A stretch of 64,000 nucleotides of DNA from Catonia carolina (GCA_035578175.1 JAQMRL010000004.1:42675401-42739400); one strand, 5' to 3'. Counted from the stretch's first letter, positions 12,560-24,954 are shown. Notes: a model not told the origin generated them from the sequence alone. Numbers and translations are program-made.

Positions 12560-12879
12560 CGTCAGTTGGGAATCTTACGCCAACAAACGTGATCGTGCAG
12601 CCCGCCGTGAGGGATGTTGGTGTGAGTGTGTGAGTGAGAGATAAATATGGAGGGAGGTAAAGAGGTATTGAGAGGGTAGGACAGAGAGGGTTGTGAAACG
12701 TGGAAGGAGGTGGTGCCATGGTGCGCCGGGCAGAGACTGCCACGGCCCGCCACCCGCTACTCCTCTCTCGTCAGGATTCAGTTGAAGCTCAGCCAGGCTC
12801 TGCCTCAGTTCACATCGTCTCTCGTCTGATAGTAGTCTCCTCGTATCACTACAGCCTCACCACGGATCCCACTCTGGCA
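12560..12879 (+). other. GC/CpG-rich island ending at a donor site; candidate alternative first exon
   Basis: A purine-rich then CpG-rich stretch stands out sharply from the AT-rich intron. It ends at GTGAGT (12880-12885), a good 5' splice site. The open frame 12700-13284 crosses that donor without interruption, but its downstream half is S/P/L-rich translation of a pyrimidine tract and shows no domain. A 5' untranslated or short coding first exon of an Rbp6 isoform is possible. The evidence is composition plus a donor only. Confidence 0.25.
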
Positions 12880-12939
12880 GTGAGTAGAACCGACTGTGTA
12901 GTGTTCATATCGTACGTACACCTTCCACATCAGATTCCT

Positions 12940-13240
12940 CTCATCTCCTGGTCTTTCCTTTTCTCAGCTATTTTACCCCCACCCCTTCCCTTTCCCACTC
13001 CTGCAACAAAACATCCCCACCATCTATCCTGCATCCCCCCACTCCATACAAAAACACCTTCATCCCCTCTACTTGCCCTCTTAACCTACTTTTCCAAGTG
13101 TCCCTGTCCTCCAACTTACGTTACATCCCTCTCCTCCTCGTGCTCCTTTCTTCTTTGCCACCTTTTTCATTTCTTCTTTTACTCCTGTCCAATAATTAAC
13201 CGCAACCTCTTTCTTTTGTGTCCGTCTCACTCTTTAACTT
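12940..13240 (+). repeat. Long pyrimidine-rich tract
   Basis: About 300 bases of C/T-rich, low-complexity sequence. The adjacent 12620-12715 is the opposite, purine-rich. This strand asymmetry explains the long but domain-free frame across the region. Confidence 0.6.
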
Positions 13241-13289
13241 ATGGCTCGTCATTCTCTATCTATGTAGAAAAACGCTCCTCCTAAATCCT

Positions 13290-14915
13290 GTGGTTAACCA
13301 TAACACACTCCAGATTACACCTCTATTCCAAATCATGTAGAAATTCACATTTTTTTATTTAAACACACTTTTAATTTTGTAATTATAATATTTATTCAAA
13401 ATATGTTTGAACATAAATTTAAACTTTCCTTAAGATGATAATCTATCTGAAATTCCATAACCACAATCAAAACCTAACTATTGTTTACCTAATAAACTTA
13501 AATTAACATTTTTATTATGCTAATAAAACTTTACAGTAAGATTTTGTATTATCCATATAAATTACATAACTTCAATGAAAAAATATTAGGATTATCGGAT
13601 TATTAAAGCATTAAACATTTCTATTGATACATAGTAATCTGCTATTAATGTTTGTATGTATTTTATCTAGTATAATATTTAAAATAACAGAATATTTGGT
13701 GATGATTTTATATATATATATATTTATTTAAATGTATTTTTACCTTATTTTATATGTATTAACTTAAGTAAAACTAATATCTTTTGATTTTTAATTCCTA
13801 CTTTTATAACCTTATCCTAAATCGTACGTGTTATAATATTATTTATTGTAATATTTAATGATCTGTGTGTAACGTATAGAACAGATATAAATTCAAATAA
13901 ATAAAAAAATTTATTATAAAATAATTATTAGTTGAAGTGTCTAGAGAATGAGGATGCTATGTAAAAAATATATAGTTTTGAGAGAAAAAACATTTGATTA
14001 AAGTACTAAGTCTCCCATATATTTTTATACTATATTATGTAATTAATAAATCTTCAAACTTTATTTTTCAATAAAATATTACTTATAACGTGTTCATATA
14101 TGCACACATTCATCCACTAAAAAATCTGTATTGTACATTGATATATAAGTGAATTTATGGACAGTACTCCAACAGGACTTGAACATGTTTTTTATTAATT
14201 AAATACCTATATTATAAGTAACACTTAAGAGCTTTTAATGGTATAATCAATGCTTATTACTTCATTTAACTGTTATTTTTGTAAAACAAATGTCTTGAAT
14301 TGTGGTAGAAGAAGTTGTCAAGTAATTTAAACACTTTTATTCACTAAAAAATATAAATTAAGTAGTACATATCACTTAAGTTCATTAGTATTTCCTTAAA
14401 CTATAGGTAAATACAATTTCACTTTATTTACATAAGTAAATAAATTTACTTAATAACTTTATCTTTGGAAAAATTACTTAATATAACACCTTTATCTACT
14501 TAACTCTTAAGTTGTCAAACTAAATTGTAACTCCTTAAATAAATAATTTAAATATTTTAGAAATTATTAAAATTGTTTTAGAATTATGATGGTGAAATAT
14601 TTATCAAGTAATCTGTTAATATTTTTATTCAATAAATTTTGTTTCGTGCAACTCTTGTAATGTATTACTTCGAAGTGAACGGTAGTATTTTAGTTTAAAT
14701 TGATTTATAATGCACTTCAGTTAGCTTGAGCAAAGAAAAATCAATAAGTAGTCTATTAAATTTTCTTCTAAGTAAAATAATGGTCTGTATATTTTGCAAA
14801 AAAAATAAACAAAGATATTGTAAGAGTTATCAGTATTAGTGTAAAGTTTTTTTTCTGTCATTATTATGTACTTATAGATTCTTAATTGCCGTAATAATTA
14901 CCAGAGGTTATTTTT
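13290..14915. other. Very AT-rich intron sequence
   Basis: Extremely AT-rich, with a short TA run near 13710-13722. No repeat family or exon was recognised. Confidence 0.6.
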
Positions 14916-15832
14916 TATTTTCTCTTGCCTATGTGAATATATGGGAAGGAAAGTATTGTTTTCATGTCGATTTTTCTAAATCGAGTTTTCGCCGGATCTA
15001 CACGTTTTCAGACCCCCTGAACCCAAAAAACATGTTTTTAGCAATTGGTGTGTATGTGTGCGTGTGTGTGTGTGTGCGTGTGCGTGTGAGAACAGAATAT
15101 TTCAAGAACGGAACATCTTACTAATTTGAAACTTGAAACTTAAGTTAGATACTACTGCCGAACCCGAAACGAACATTTTCATCAAAATCGGTCAACCGGA
15201 AGACGTAGTTTATTCGTGTCATTTTCCGCTTTTTTGCGATTTCTCAAAAACTGCTACGATTTTTTTTAAAAAATCGTCTCATTTACAAAAATTTTTATGC
15301 TCTACAAGACAGGGTAGGAGCCATGTCATGAAATTGTTGGGGAGGATGTTTTCTCGTAAAACGTTTTTTTAAGATTGCGACATTAATATGCATTTCAGCA
15401 CAGAATTTGAAATCAACTTTTATTTCAAACATTTTTTGTATAATGCTTAGTTTAGCGGTAATGAGCGATTTTCTGTTTTTTCTCCCTCGAAAACGTGTAT
15501 AAACAATCGATTTTTTACGATTTCATCCTTAGTATGCATTTTACGACAAAAGTGTATATAATCAAATTGATAAGAAATTTTATAGATCTACAACTTTTAT
15601 GTAGAGAATTTTTCAATACAGAGCCTAGTTTAGTGTGAAAGAGTGATTTTTCGAATTTAAAGCCAAACTGAGGTTGCCTTTCATTTTGAGTCTTTTCACT
15701 CTTGATTAAAATTGGGTTATGTTTTTAAGGTTAGTTTTTTTGGTTATTTCTAATGTTTTATTACCAATGTTAGGTTATATTGGTCGTTATTTGCATTGGC
15801 AAGAGAAAGTCGTGTGAGTGTTTCACACCACA
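14916..15832 (+). mobile_element. Family 2 element (GT-microsatellite carrier), full length
   Basis: Starts at a 'tttattttctcttgcc' end and finishes 'tggcaagagaaag', then 'gtgtgagtgtttcacacca'. Internal landmarks are 'aatcgagttttcgcc', 'catgtttttagca', a GT-rich microsatellite at about 15049-15088, 'tcaagaacggaacatc', and 'gaaacttaagttagata'. Five other long copies in the window share this order. It encodes nothing, so it is a non-autonomous element whose autonomous partner is unknown to me. Confidence 0.85.
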
Positions 15833-16605
15833 TTTTTAATCTTTATTCTGTCAGATTTAATATTTTTTTAATCTAAATTAATAATATTGAAAATAATTAG
15901 AAATTAACCAATATAAGCGTTTCGCGATATCAATTTCTCTAACACAGTAGTTGGTTCAAACGTTGTTATTCATCAAAGACAAACATGATTATAGTGATTG
16001 CTACGTAAACTGTCAATAAGTGATCACCGGACCATCTTGTAATTTCTCATTTAGTGATAAACACACAGTTCATCTAACTGTCTGTCGGTCATTCATACAA
16101 AATTGAACCTCTATTGTCAAAGTTAACTACCCGAAATAATCTAGTTGTTCATTTGTATTAAAGCCTAAACAGATGCGGTGTAAACTAAACTAACTGACAT
16201 GAAGTAATTTCGTTACTAACCAATTGGAAACTACTAACGTAAATAACGTGTGTTCTAATGTAACTAACCTTTGTTTCGGTACAAAACGGTAAATAAACGG
16301 AAACTTTGATAATCTTAATAAGTTTTCTTTCAATTTATTTAAAAGTTTATCTAGAATAATATTTCAATTGGGCCGTGATTAACTGTGTAATGAACATTTT
16401 CAACGTAGGATACCATAATCAGATCGTGTCGTTTCCAATTTAATGAAATTAATACCGTTAATTAAGGGAGGTATAAGAATACCTTGTTAAATGGAAATAT
16501 TTTTCGTTTTTCTCTTCTGTTGAATTGGATTAAATTGTATAAGCAGGTACCACCCAGGTCAACTGATCGTCCGGACTTAATTTTTACTATCTATATATAA
16601 TTGTT
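15833..16605. other. Unassigned intron sequence
   Basis: No exon or repeat family recognised. Confidence 0.5.
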
Positions 16606-16998
16606 CACGCCTATAACAGACAGGTGGAGTGTCAAATTATTTACACTCAATCTGTTCGTTGCAGGGCTAAAATAAATAGTTCTGTTTTTTATTACATGGT
16701 CAACCAATTAAGTGACTGGTTCATTTAAGAATAGAAGAGGTAGAGGTGTAAAAGGTTCTAATCAGATTTATCTCCTCTGAAAGTAATGAACTTCATTATA
16801 CAGCCAGACCTGTGGGAAATGAAGTGAAGGTGTCATTTGCTGAGTGAAAAATATATGCTTTTCAGAGGGCCCGGAGTGCTGATAAGCGTACTTTTCCACT
16901 TAGTGAGGAAGGCAATTGTAAACCACCTGACTCCTCGTTTTACTTAGTAAAACCTCTATAGGTTCAAACCCGCCTTTCGGCTGATGACCTAAACAGCA
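16606..16998 (+). repeat. Family 1 SINE-like element, full length
   Basis: One of the most complete copies, from 'cctataacagacaggtgg' through 'ttcattatacagccagacc' and 'gaggaaggcaattgtaaacc' to 'cctttcggctgatgacctaa'. The hairpin loop is intact. Confidence 0.9.
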
Positions 16999-17040
16999 CC
17001 TATAAATGTTTATCAAATAAAAATGGTACTTTCAAAAAAA

Positions 17041-17125
17041 ATACCTTCGTAGCGTAGTGGTCAACGTTCTAGAATACAATATGGAAGATCCTTGATTTGA
17101 TTCTCGGCTGGGTGGTAATTATTAC
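17041..17125 (+). mobile_element. tRNA-derived SINE head, decayed
   Basis: 'ttcgtagcgtagtggtcaac' followed by 'gatttgattctcggctggg' resembles the A-box and B-box spacing of group A SINEs (compare the minus strand of 61400-61475). It lies about 40 bp past the end of the family 1 copy. Confidence 0.55.
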
Positions 17126-17680
17126 ATTCTAACCAACTTTCATATCCCACAATAATCGCTAATTACTAAGATATCGATTCGACTTACAAAATAAGACGGA
17201 ATCTGATCCCTTGTTACGGAAAATTTTCTGAAATACTACATAATTGTTGGTCGCTTTCAAATTTATCCAATAGTTTTCTGGTGGTTTTTGACATAGGCTG
17301 ATTTTCTTTTCTTGTGATATGTTTAATAGGATCTTATAAAATATTTGTTTTTATTTAAAAGTTCGAACGTACAAAATGTGCCTGATATTTTATAAAACCA
17401 TCGGTAATGTTGCATCATGTTAAAAATTTAAAATTTTTTCACACGTCAGTTTAATACTGTGAAAAACATTCAGAAAAATCAAACCTTGAGAAAATCTTTC
17501 TTGTGTATTAAAAACTTTACTTTCGAAAAACGGTAAAATATTGTATGAATAATTACTGGTGATTGTCAGATGATACATTTTTTAAATTTTTTTATTATTT
17601 TTATCCCAAATGTGTGTACGTTGCAATCTGACTAATTTAAGAATAGTAAATAACCCCATGATCCAATAAAATCAGGTTAA
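17126..17680. other. Unassigned intron sequence
   Basis: It may include the decayed body of the preceding SINE. Otherwise nothing is recognised. Confidence 0.4.
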
Positions 17681-17921
17681 TAGGTATGACGTGTAAATGA
17701 GGTATATTCTTGTACATACCCAGGCCGACCATTCTTGAGAAGGTTTGGTTAATAAACTCCAACCATCAAAGTACACTGGTAATCACTGTCTAATATTCGA
17801 TTACTTATAAAAGTAACTACCTTTACTAGGATTCGAGCAAAGAACCTTCGTCTCCAAAAATCAGCTGTTAAACAGCTGACTTTCAGCGACGACTTTACCT
17901 CTAGACCAACCCGGTGGTTCA
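17681..17921 (-). mobile_element. tRNA-derived SINE (group C)
   Basis: On the minus strand the head reads 'ccgggttggtctagaggtaa', then 'tcagctg' elements, then 'ctcgaatcctagtaaa'. The body contains 'accagtgt', 'tttgatggttgg', 'gaatggtcg' and ends near 'ctcatttacac'. The body matches 46686-46885, and the head resembles 55518-55585. Confidence 0.75.
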
Positions 17922-19607
17922 CACAACAAAATATTTGTTGACAAATTTTAAAAAGTACAAAAATCTGGCGATTAGTACGAGAGTTTGTTGTGTTACGCCA
18001 GAAAAAAAGTTACTGCGTTTTAATTGATCTTATCAAATCCGTTAATTGGTAATGGTTTAAAGTACATGAGAATGTACCTCCGGTGTATCGCAATTAAACA
18101 TTTTGTTTTAGATATGGGGTTGAAATTTTTTTTTAGATTTTGTACATTATTATTTTCGTATATTATCTTTTTTACATTAATTTCACGGAAACAACTGAAA
18201 ATCACGTAAATTATTTTATTTTCCTTAATAAGAAACTACACCCGCAGGTGAGTAAAATTTTTTAGTTATTGTTTACGTGCGTAGGATTTTATTTGCTTTA
18301 GTGCGAGTGTGATTGGTATTCTTATTAAAGGCAATTTTACACTGTAATTGTAAGGTTTTTCATGTTCAAATATTGGAATATTAGTATTGTACTTCCAACA
18401 ATCTAAGCTAAGAAATTCCTTTTCTAAATTTTATCTAAGTAACTTGTTCATGTTTTCTCAAATAAGGATTTAATTTAATCAATCAAGTTTTATTAGTTAA
18501 TAATAATAATACAATTAATTTACCTAAAATAGTAGGTACGTATCTTTATATGTTCAGTGTATTTTTGTTATTTAGTCGAAAACTGTACCGGCCTAATACC
18601 TACCGAAGCGGTGATCTTGAAAATTCGATTACACAATAATGTGTAATAATAAAAATTTTACATTTCTGTTTTGATTTTGTACAAAATAAAAAATATGATT
18701 AGATGAAACACTGCTGAATGAATGTTATTTTATTTTAAAAAAAATATTAAATTCAAAGTATATATTTTGCGTAGAGTACACACGGTACCATGTATCTTGA
18801 AAATGTTAATTTTTCAAATTTCATGTTCTTTTTTCTCAGCACCCAGACGGTTTTCTGTTATGTAAAAAGTTTCTTTGTGCACTTTTTTTCTATGACTTTT
18901 GTAATGAGTGATTTTTTTTAAACTAATATCTTGAATGTTTATCTTAAAAAAATTGTTTTTCGTAATATCAACAATCAATTGCTGTATATAACCGAAATGT
19001 ATTTTATAGTCAATTTTTTAAGAAAAATTCCTGGATAACTAAACGTCAGTGGTTGTTTATGTACTCCATAAAACTACTGTGAAAATTTCATTCACTTATC
19101 TTGAACGGTTATTTTTTATTAAGTAAAAAGAACCTAAGTATAAAGAATTTCTAAATTTTTAGAAAAACACTATAGATTATCATTTGTATACTGAGTCAGT
19201 GAATGTAAATATACATTGCATGTAATTCTCAGAACATTATGCTGGACTCGCTGTAAGAGCTCAATATTGGTTTTACGTAGTGCCCGAAAGCTGGAATGCC
19301 TTAGCTCCACAATGATTTTACAATATTTTTTAACAGAATTTAATTATTTTGCAATGAGTTTTTTTAAATATAAATATAAACTTTAAGCAAAGCCAAAAAA
19401 GCCAGAAAAATAACGTTATAGATAGAATAAACATATAAAACACACTTAGTAGTGTGTTTCAGAAAAACATACTGAACTCTGAACTAAAAAGTACAAAACT
19501 AAACTTGACTTTCAATGTGCATTAATATCTTGAAACTTGAAGTTGTTGAAGCTGAAGATTATGATGACCATGATTGAGATAAATAAAAAAAATTATTTAT
19601 TAATCGT
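17922..19607. other. Unassigned intron sequence
   Basis: AT-rich. The overlapping 61-codon frames on both strands at 18020-18209 are noise. No family recognised. Confidence 0.5.
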
Positions 19608-20353
19608 TTAACAGGTTGACTCCAATGAGACACTTATACGTCTCTCACCAAATCTGTAAAATTTACTTTTGAGAGACTGATCCGTCTCTCATGTAATAGT
19701 GTTTTTAATAAAATCGTGAGACGGATTGGATACTCGTTAGCATTGAATGATATACTGAGCTGTTAGAAATTAGTTCAAAATACATTTCGCCAGTTCGTGT
19801 ATGGTTCGTGATTTACTTGATCCGATCGAGTCAAAAATGAGTTGGTTAACGTAAAAGCTTATTATTACTATTACATACTTACAATTATAGTTTATTATTG
19901 CATTATTAAACATGTTTCAATGATATTATATAATGAAAAATCATTTTATCCTTTAATTTGTTATGGTTTTCATATTACAATATTTTTTTCCATTGTCAAA
20001 GTTGACTCTGGTTGGTGCCTCTGTGTAGACAACTGGACTCAACAGCTGCTTGATAGAGAGACGCATCATCGATATTTATGTAGTTTTATTGAAAAATAGC
20101 CTTAAGTAAATATACATATAATATTTTATAGAAATACAAGTAAAATTTCAGTGAGACACACATCAGTCTTTTACAGTAAATTTGATTTTTTTTTTTACTC
20201 TTGACTATCTAATAAAACAGCGCCACAAGTATTTAAGCCCTACAATACTCCAGATTTGAAAGAAAATTAATTAATAAAAGCAAAGGAACCATAAAATAAG
20301 TATGGGTTTTTTAAGCATAATTGTAAAAATTGACTTGGGAGACAACGTGTTAA
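19608..20353. mobile_element. piggyBac-like non-autonomous element with TTAA flanks
   Basis: TTAA at 19608-19611 and at 20350-20353 bracket the element. The left end reads CAGGTTGACTCCAA and the right end, inverted, reads CACGTTGTCTCCCAA. This is a ~15-bp terminal inverted repeat with TTAA target sites, the hallmark of piggyBac-superfamily insertion. Just inside the left end is the palindrome TGAGAGAC/GTCTCTCA with a 6-base loop (19669-19690), plus further GAGAC/GTCTC motifs. The 85-codon frame at 19842-20099 shows no transposase similarity that I can see. Confidence 0.72.
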
Positions 20354-21280
20354 CCGGTAGTGATTATGCTAATTTTTTACCCATTATCTTTTGCACTTTG
20401 TTTAGACGAATGTAATTATAATAATTTTATTTATTTTAATTTAAAAAGATATTCTGTTCATTGTAAATTATGTTTCCGGTTATATTTTCCATAGTTTACT
20501 TAAATAAAATTTACGTAATTTTCCAATACTTATTGTTTTAAAAAGTGTATAGCTAATTTTTTTATTATTATTATTTTGATGTTTGAATTAAATTTTCTGC
20601 CAACTACATCACAGTTCAGGTATAAAGTTATCTGACTTTTGAAAGTTGTGTAAAGTTGCTTACTAACAGATGTTTCTACATATATATTTATGACGTATAT
20701 TTTAGTGTGTGTGCGTGTTAGGTTAACTCTAGGGTTACATGTTGTTCGTTATTCTTGTTTCTCAAATATTGTACGTTTAAGGATAGGAGTAGAAAGGGTT
20801 GATACTTGTTCCATTGCAGTACAGAAATATAGGAGAAAGGCTGTAAGGGTGGTGCCCTTTTTCGTTGTAGCTACGTTACTGTAGTTGGGAATGGCAGAGG
20901 TTGGTTGTTGGAGTTGTGTAGTCGATTCCATTCCGTAGCTGCATTGTATCATGCAACATGTTCTGTTTTTCTGTGACGTTTTCCTGTCATGGAAAACATA
21001 CATTTCCCATCTCTACCAGTCACTGAATTTTCTTCAACTAAATATATACTGTATTTATTTATTTATTTTGTATATTCTCATAACGTTTATTTATATCTAA
21101 AAATTTCATCCATATTATCTATACCAATTGAAATCATTCGGCATTTTATGTATTCATATTTTTGCATTCGTGTATTTTATATAATAAATTTCCTTCGCGT
21201 AGGAATAAAATCAATTTATACTGGATTAAATTTATGTTCAGTATTATTGTCATATAAATTTGGTAAAATTGTAAAAATAT
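20354..21280. other. Unassigned intron sequence
   Basis: 20690-20990 has higher G content and short frames on both strands (20690-20884 plus, 20749-21003 minus) without recognisable motifs. The 129-codon frame at 20989-21378 runs into a family 1 element and is I/Y/F-rich, so I do not support it. Confidence 0.45.
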
Positions 21281-21620
21281 GTTGTGTAGGTCATCAGCCG
21301 AAAGGCTGGTTTAAACCTATAGAGGTTTTACTCAGTAAAACGAGGAGTGAAATGGTTTACAATTGCCTTCCTCACTGAATGGAAAAGTACTATTTTCAGC
21401 ATGTCGGGCCCTCTGAAAAGCACATATTTTCCTCTCTGGAAATGACACCTTCGCTTCATTCACAACAGGGTCTGGCTATATAATGAAATTCATTACTTTC
21501 AGAAGAGATAAGTCTGATTAGTGTCTTTTACACCCCTATCTCTTATGTTCTTGAATGCTTCAGTCATTTAATTGGCTGACCATGTGATATGAAACAGAAC
21601 TATTTACTTTAGTCCTGCAA
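21281..21620 (-). repeat. Family 1 SINE-like element
   Basis: Minus orientation, from the tail 'gttgtgtaggtcatcagccg' to 'ttactttagtcctgca'. The outermost ~60 bp at the 5' end are missing. Hairpin intact. Confidence 0.88.
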
Positions 21621-21825
21621 AAAATATATACCTATGTATTATATATTTTTGTTAGTGTAGTGTATGTAATTACAAAAGTTCTGGCTGTTAATGTGAAATG
21701 TATTATATAGTGTTGCATTTTTTTGTAATCTTTTCAACAAATTAAGTTTATTAACGATTATAACTCTAGGTTAAAAATATTTCAGGATGTAAAAATGTGA
21801 AGGTATTTTGTTGACTATAACCAGG

Positions 21826-21905
21826 AAACGAACGCGGGATCTTCAGATGCTTTGTGATGACGAGCTAATTTGTTGTTTCATTTAACCAACTTCTTCCGTA
21901 ATCAG
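21826..21905 (-). mobile_element. Possible tRNA-like SINE head
   Basis: On the minus strand 'gaagttggttaaatgaaac' and, about 45 bp later, 'cccgcgttcgtttcctgg' suggest degenerate A and B boxes. It is a single degraded example and weakly supported. Confidence 0.3.
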
Positions 21906-21920
21906 CTTAAAAAAAACTGG

Positions 21921-22250
21921 TGTGACACACACACCTTGCCAATGCAAATAATTAACAATATAACCTAACATTAAAATAAACACAAAATCTAACCTCCATA
22001 AACATAACCTAATTTTTTAATCATGAGTGAAAGACGCAAAATGAAAATCAGCCTCAGTTTGGCTTAAAAATACGGAAAAATCACTCGTTCACGCTAAACT
22101 AGGCTCTGTGGAGAAGAATGCTTAAAATAAAAGTTGTAGATCTTTTAGTTTCCTATAAATTTGATTGTACACACTTTTCGTAAAATGCACCCTACGGCCG
22201 AAATCTTAAATTATCAATTTTTACAGATTTTCTGAGGAGAAGTAAATAAA
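21921..22250 (-). mobile_element. Family 2 element, truncated
   Basis: Begins at the terminal 'tggtgtgacacac' and keeps the 'cctcagtttggctta', 'cacgctaaactaggctctg' and 'aaagttgtagatctttta' blocks. It stops near 'acagattttctgag', so about two thirds of the element, including the GT repeat, is absent. Confidence 0.82.
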
Positions 22251-22880
22251 CCGCGAAAACGATGGGCAAAGAAGTCGGAAGTGGTTGGAAGGATTAATCT
22301 ATAACAGGAAGTATAAGAAGAAAATAATAATCATAGTAATTATTATAATATTAATCAATCGATTATATCCGTGACATTTCATTTGAAACACGCAGGTTCG
22401 ATTCACTGGTACTGTTTCAAAAACTTTAACTATATGTTTATGTTTCGTAAACAGATTTTGTATCAATGTTAAAAAAATTGAAGAAAATTTAAAGATTACA
22501 TTTTTTTTATTAGTTGGTATTTAGACAATGTTGCATTATTACTTTTTGTTGGAATTGCTAAAATATTTTAATGGAACTAAGAGTGTATTTTATGATAAAT
22601 GTGATGTAACATTCGCAGTCATAATTTAATTCTCGTTTCTAAAATGCGATGAATCTTTTACATTTTATTTTTAATCGTTGTCGAACTATATTTATTGTTT
22701 TCGTGTAACTTCTAGGCTAGAAAATGTTTGTTTTACGTTATAGCGGAAATAAATACGATGTGAGGTTTAAAAAGGGATGCATTTAGGCAGGGTGTGGAAG
22801 CAATGTTATCGCTACCATTCGTAGAGTTGTAGGAAAGGATGGTAAAGGGTAGGGGGTAGATTCTAAAGTTAGTTAGACAC
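22251..22880. other. Unassigned intron sequence
   Basis: No recognised exon or repeat. 'gcaggttcgattcactggt' at about 22392 is B-box-like but lacks a convincing A box. Confidence 0.4.
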
Positions 22881-23104
22881 TTAAAATTAATTTTGACTAG
22901 TACCGAGGTGGGAATGATAAATGGTTGCGGACCCCACAAACAACTTAACCTCTTTTTGTTCTGGGACCGAACTACCGGACGAAGCTCGCGCTCTGCTCGT
23001 TTATACGCTTGCGCTTTCCGGCGTAAAGTTTGCACCTAAATTCAAGCTTACCCGATCGAGGGATGGGGTTATTATGGCAGGGATACGGGAGCCGATAGAA
23101 CAGG
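22881..23104 (+). other. GC-rich island ending at GTAAGT; candidate alternative first exon
   Basis: CpG-rich DNA in an AT-rich context, ending at GTAAGT (23105-23110) in the context CAGG/GTAAGT. An ATG at 22921 opens a frame that crosses the donor and stops at 23145. The peptide has no domain that I recognise. Candidate 5' exon of an Rbp6 isoform by composition and donor only. Confidence 0.25.
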
Positions 23105-23965
23105 GTAAGTTAGAGAAAGAGGGTTACAACGATCCGTTAGGATAATTTGTGTCTCGACTTTGTTTTCAACGCAGTTTAGGCGAGGGGACGACCGGTTAGA
23201 AGGACTTGGGTTTACTTCCCGTTCACGATTCGGTTCGGCCGTATTCTAACACACACGCTTCTACTTTCTCTTTCGCTATCTCTCTCTCTCATTCCTTTCG
23301 CTAAGTCAAGTTGTAAGTAGTACAGGACTTGAACTGCTACTGTAGAAGGGTACAACAAACCCTCAAGCAAACTCTTCTCCACCAGTCCTCTCTGTTTCAA
23401 AGAACTTGGATTAACTTAAGTTAATCAACACTCCTCCGTTAACTATTACTACTACTAACATCCATTACTACTAGCACTATCACACTTACTAGTTCTAAAC
23501 GAGAAACATTCCACTTAACTTGCAACGAAACTAAACTGCCTGCCTTGACTTAGTTTTCCCACACTCACTACTTAGGGTACCTTCCCTAAGCCCTTCCTCA
23601 AAATTCAATCCTCGGGGTTTTCACTTCTCTCCTAACATCTTGTAAACAGATCACGGAGTTACTTCAATGATTCCAACTGAATTATTTTGTGCTTCCCTGA
23701 CAGAAGTTAAAGTAACGGTTTAATTTGTTCTAATGCGGTTTAGATGTTCTGGTTATCAAAATAAGTTTTGTAAAGTATCCTGTTTGTATAAAGTTTACAA
23801 TTTTATCTTGTTTCTGTTATTTTATGTTATACTTTGAAATAATGCATATATCTTATAAGGTAGATAAATTTAGGATTAACAATTATTAAGATAGACAATG
23901 TAGCTTCTTTTAATACATCCATCGAAGGAGATTTATTTATACAAAGTTATAAATACAGTTTTGAA
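23105..23965. other. Pyrimidine-rich then AT-rich intron
   Basis: 23250-23660 is C/T-rich with a TC microsatellite near 23279-23292. The rest is AT-rich. Confidence 0.45.
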
Positions 23966-24850
23966 TGGTTTTTAGTTTCTCTTGATTTTTAGAAATCGAG
24001 TTTTCACCGGATCTACACGTTTTTCAGACCCCTGAACCCAAAAAAACATGTTTTTAGCGAATTGGTCTGTGTGTGTGTGAATAGAATATCTCAAGAACGG
24101 AACATCGTACCAACTTGAAACTTGAAACTTAAGTTAGATACCACTAGAGGACTTGACACGAACATTTTCATCAAAATCGGCCGGAAGTAGTAGTTTATTC
24201 GTGTCATTTTTCACTATTTTTACGATTTTCTCAAAAAACGGCTTGTATGATTTTTTAAAAATCGCCTCATTTACTACATTTTTTATGCTTTACAAGATAG
24301 GGTAGGCACCATGTCTGCTGAAATTCTTGGGGAGGCTGTTTTTGCGTAAAATAATATTTTTTTTAAGATTGCGGCTTTAATATACATTTTAGCGCAAAAA
24401 TGTATGTAATAAAAGTTGTAAAGAATTTAAAAACCTACAAATTTTATTTAAAACATGTCTTTGTATAACGCTTGATTTAGCGGTAATTAGCAATTTTCTA
24501 TTTTTTTCCTCACGAAAACGTGTAAAAAATCGATTTTTCAAAAGTTTAGCTTTAGCAGGCATTTTACGACCAACGAGTTTGTAATCAAATTTATAGGAAG
24601 TTAAAAGATCTTCAACTTTTTTTTAGAGAATTTTTCTCTACAGAGCCTAGTTTAGCGTAAAAGAGTGATTTTACGTATATTTAAGCCAAACTGAGTTTGA
24701 TTTTCATTTTGCGTCTTTCACTCATGATTAAAATTAGGTTTGGTTTTTTGGGGTTAGTTTTTTTGTTTATTTATGTTTTATTACTCATGTTAGGTTATAT
24801 TGTTCATTGTTTGCATTGGCAAGAGAAAGTCGTGTGAGTGTTTCACACCA
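23966..24850 (+). mobile_element. Family 2 element, near full length
   Basis: Same block order as 14916-15832 with a shorter GT repeat (about 24066-24080). It ends 'tggcaagagaaag' plus the 'gtgtgagtgtttcacacca' hairpin. Near the start a deletion joins 'tctcttg' to 'ttagaaatcgag'. Confidence 0.85.
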
Positions 24851-24954
24851 GATGTTTTTTTTTTTTGTTTTTTTTTTAGCTGCTAAGGTTACGGTAAAGT
24901 TTGATGTATAAGTTTATACGATAATTTGTTTTTTACGTCTAACCTGCGTTAAAT

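Noticed and set aside
12700..13284. 194-residue protein-coding gene
   Set aside because: The longest open frame in the window, but its second half is translation of a pyrimidine tract (S/P/L-rich) and it crosses a good donor site. No domain is visible.
20989..21378. 129-residue protein
   Set aside because: Ends inside a family 1 repeat and has the I/Y/F/L composition of AT-rich noise.
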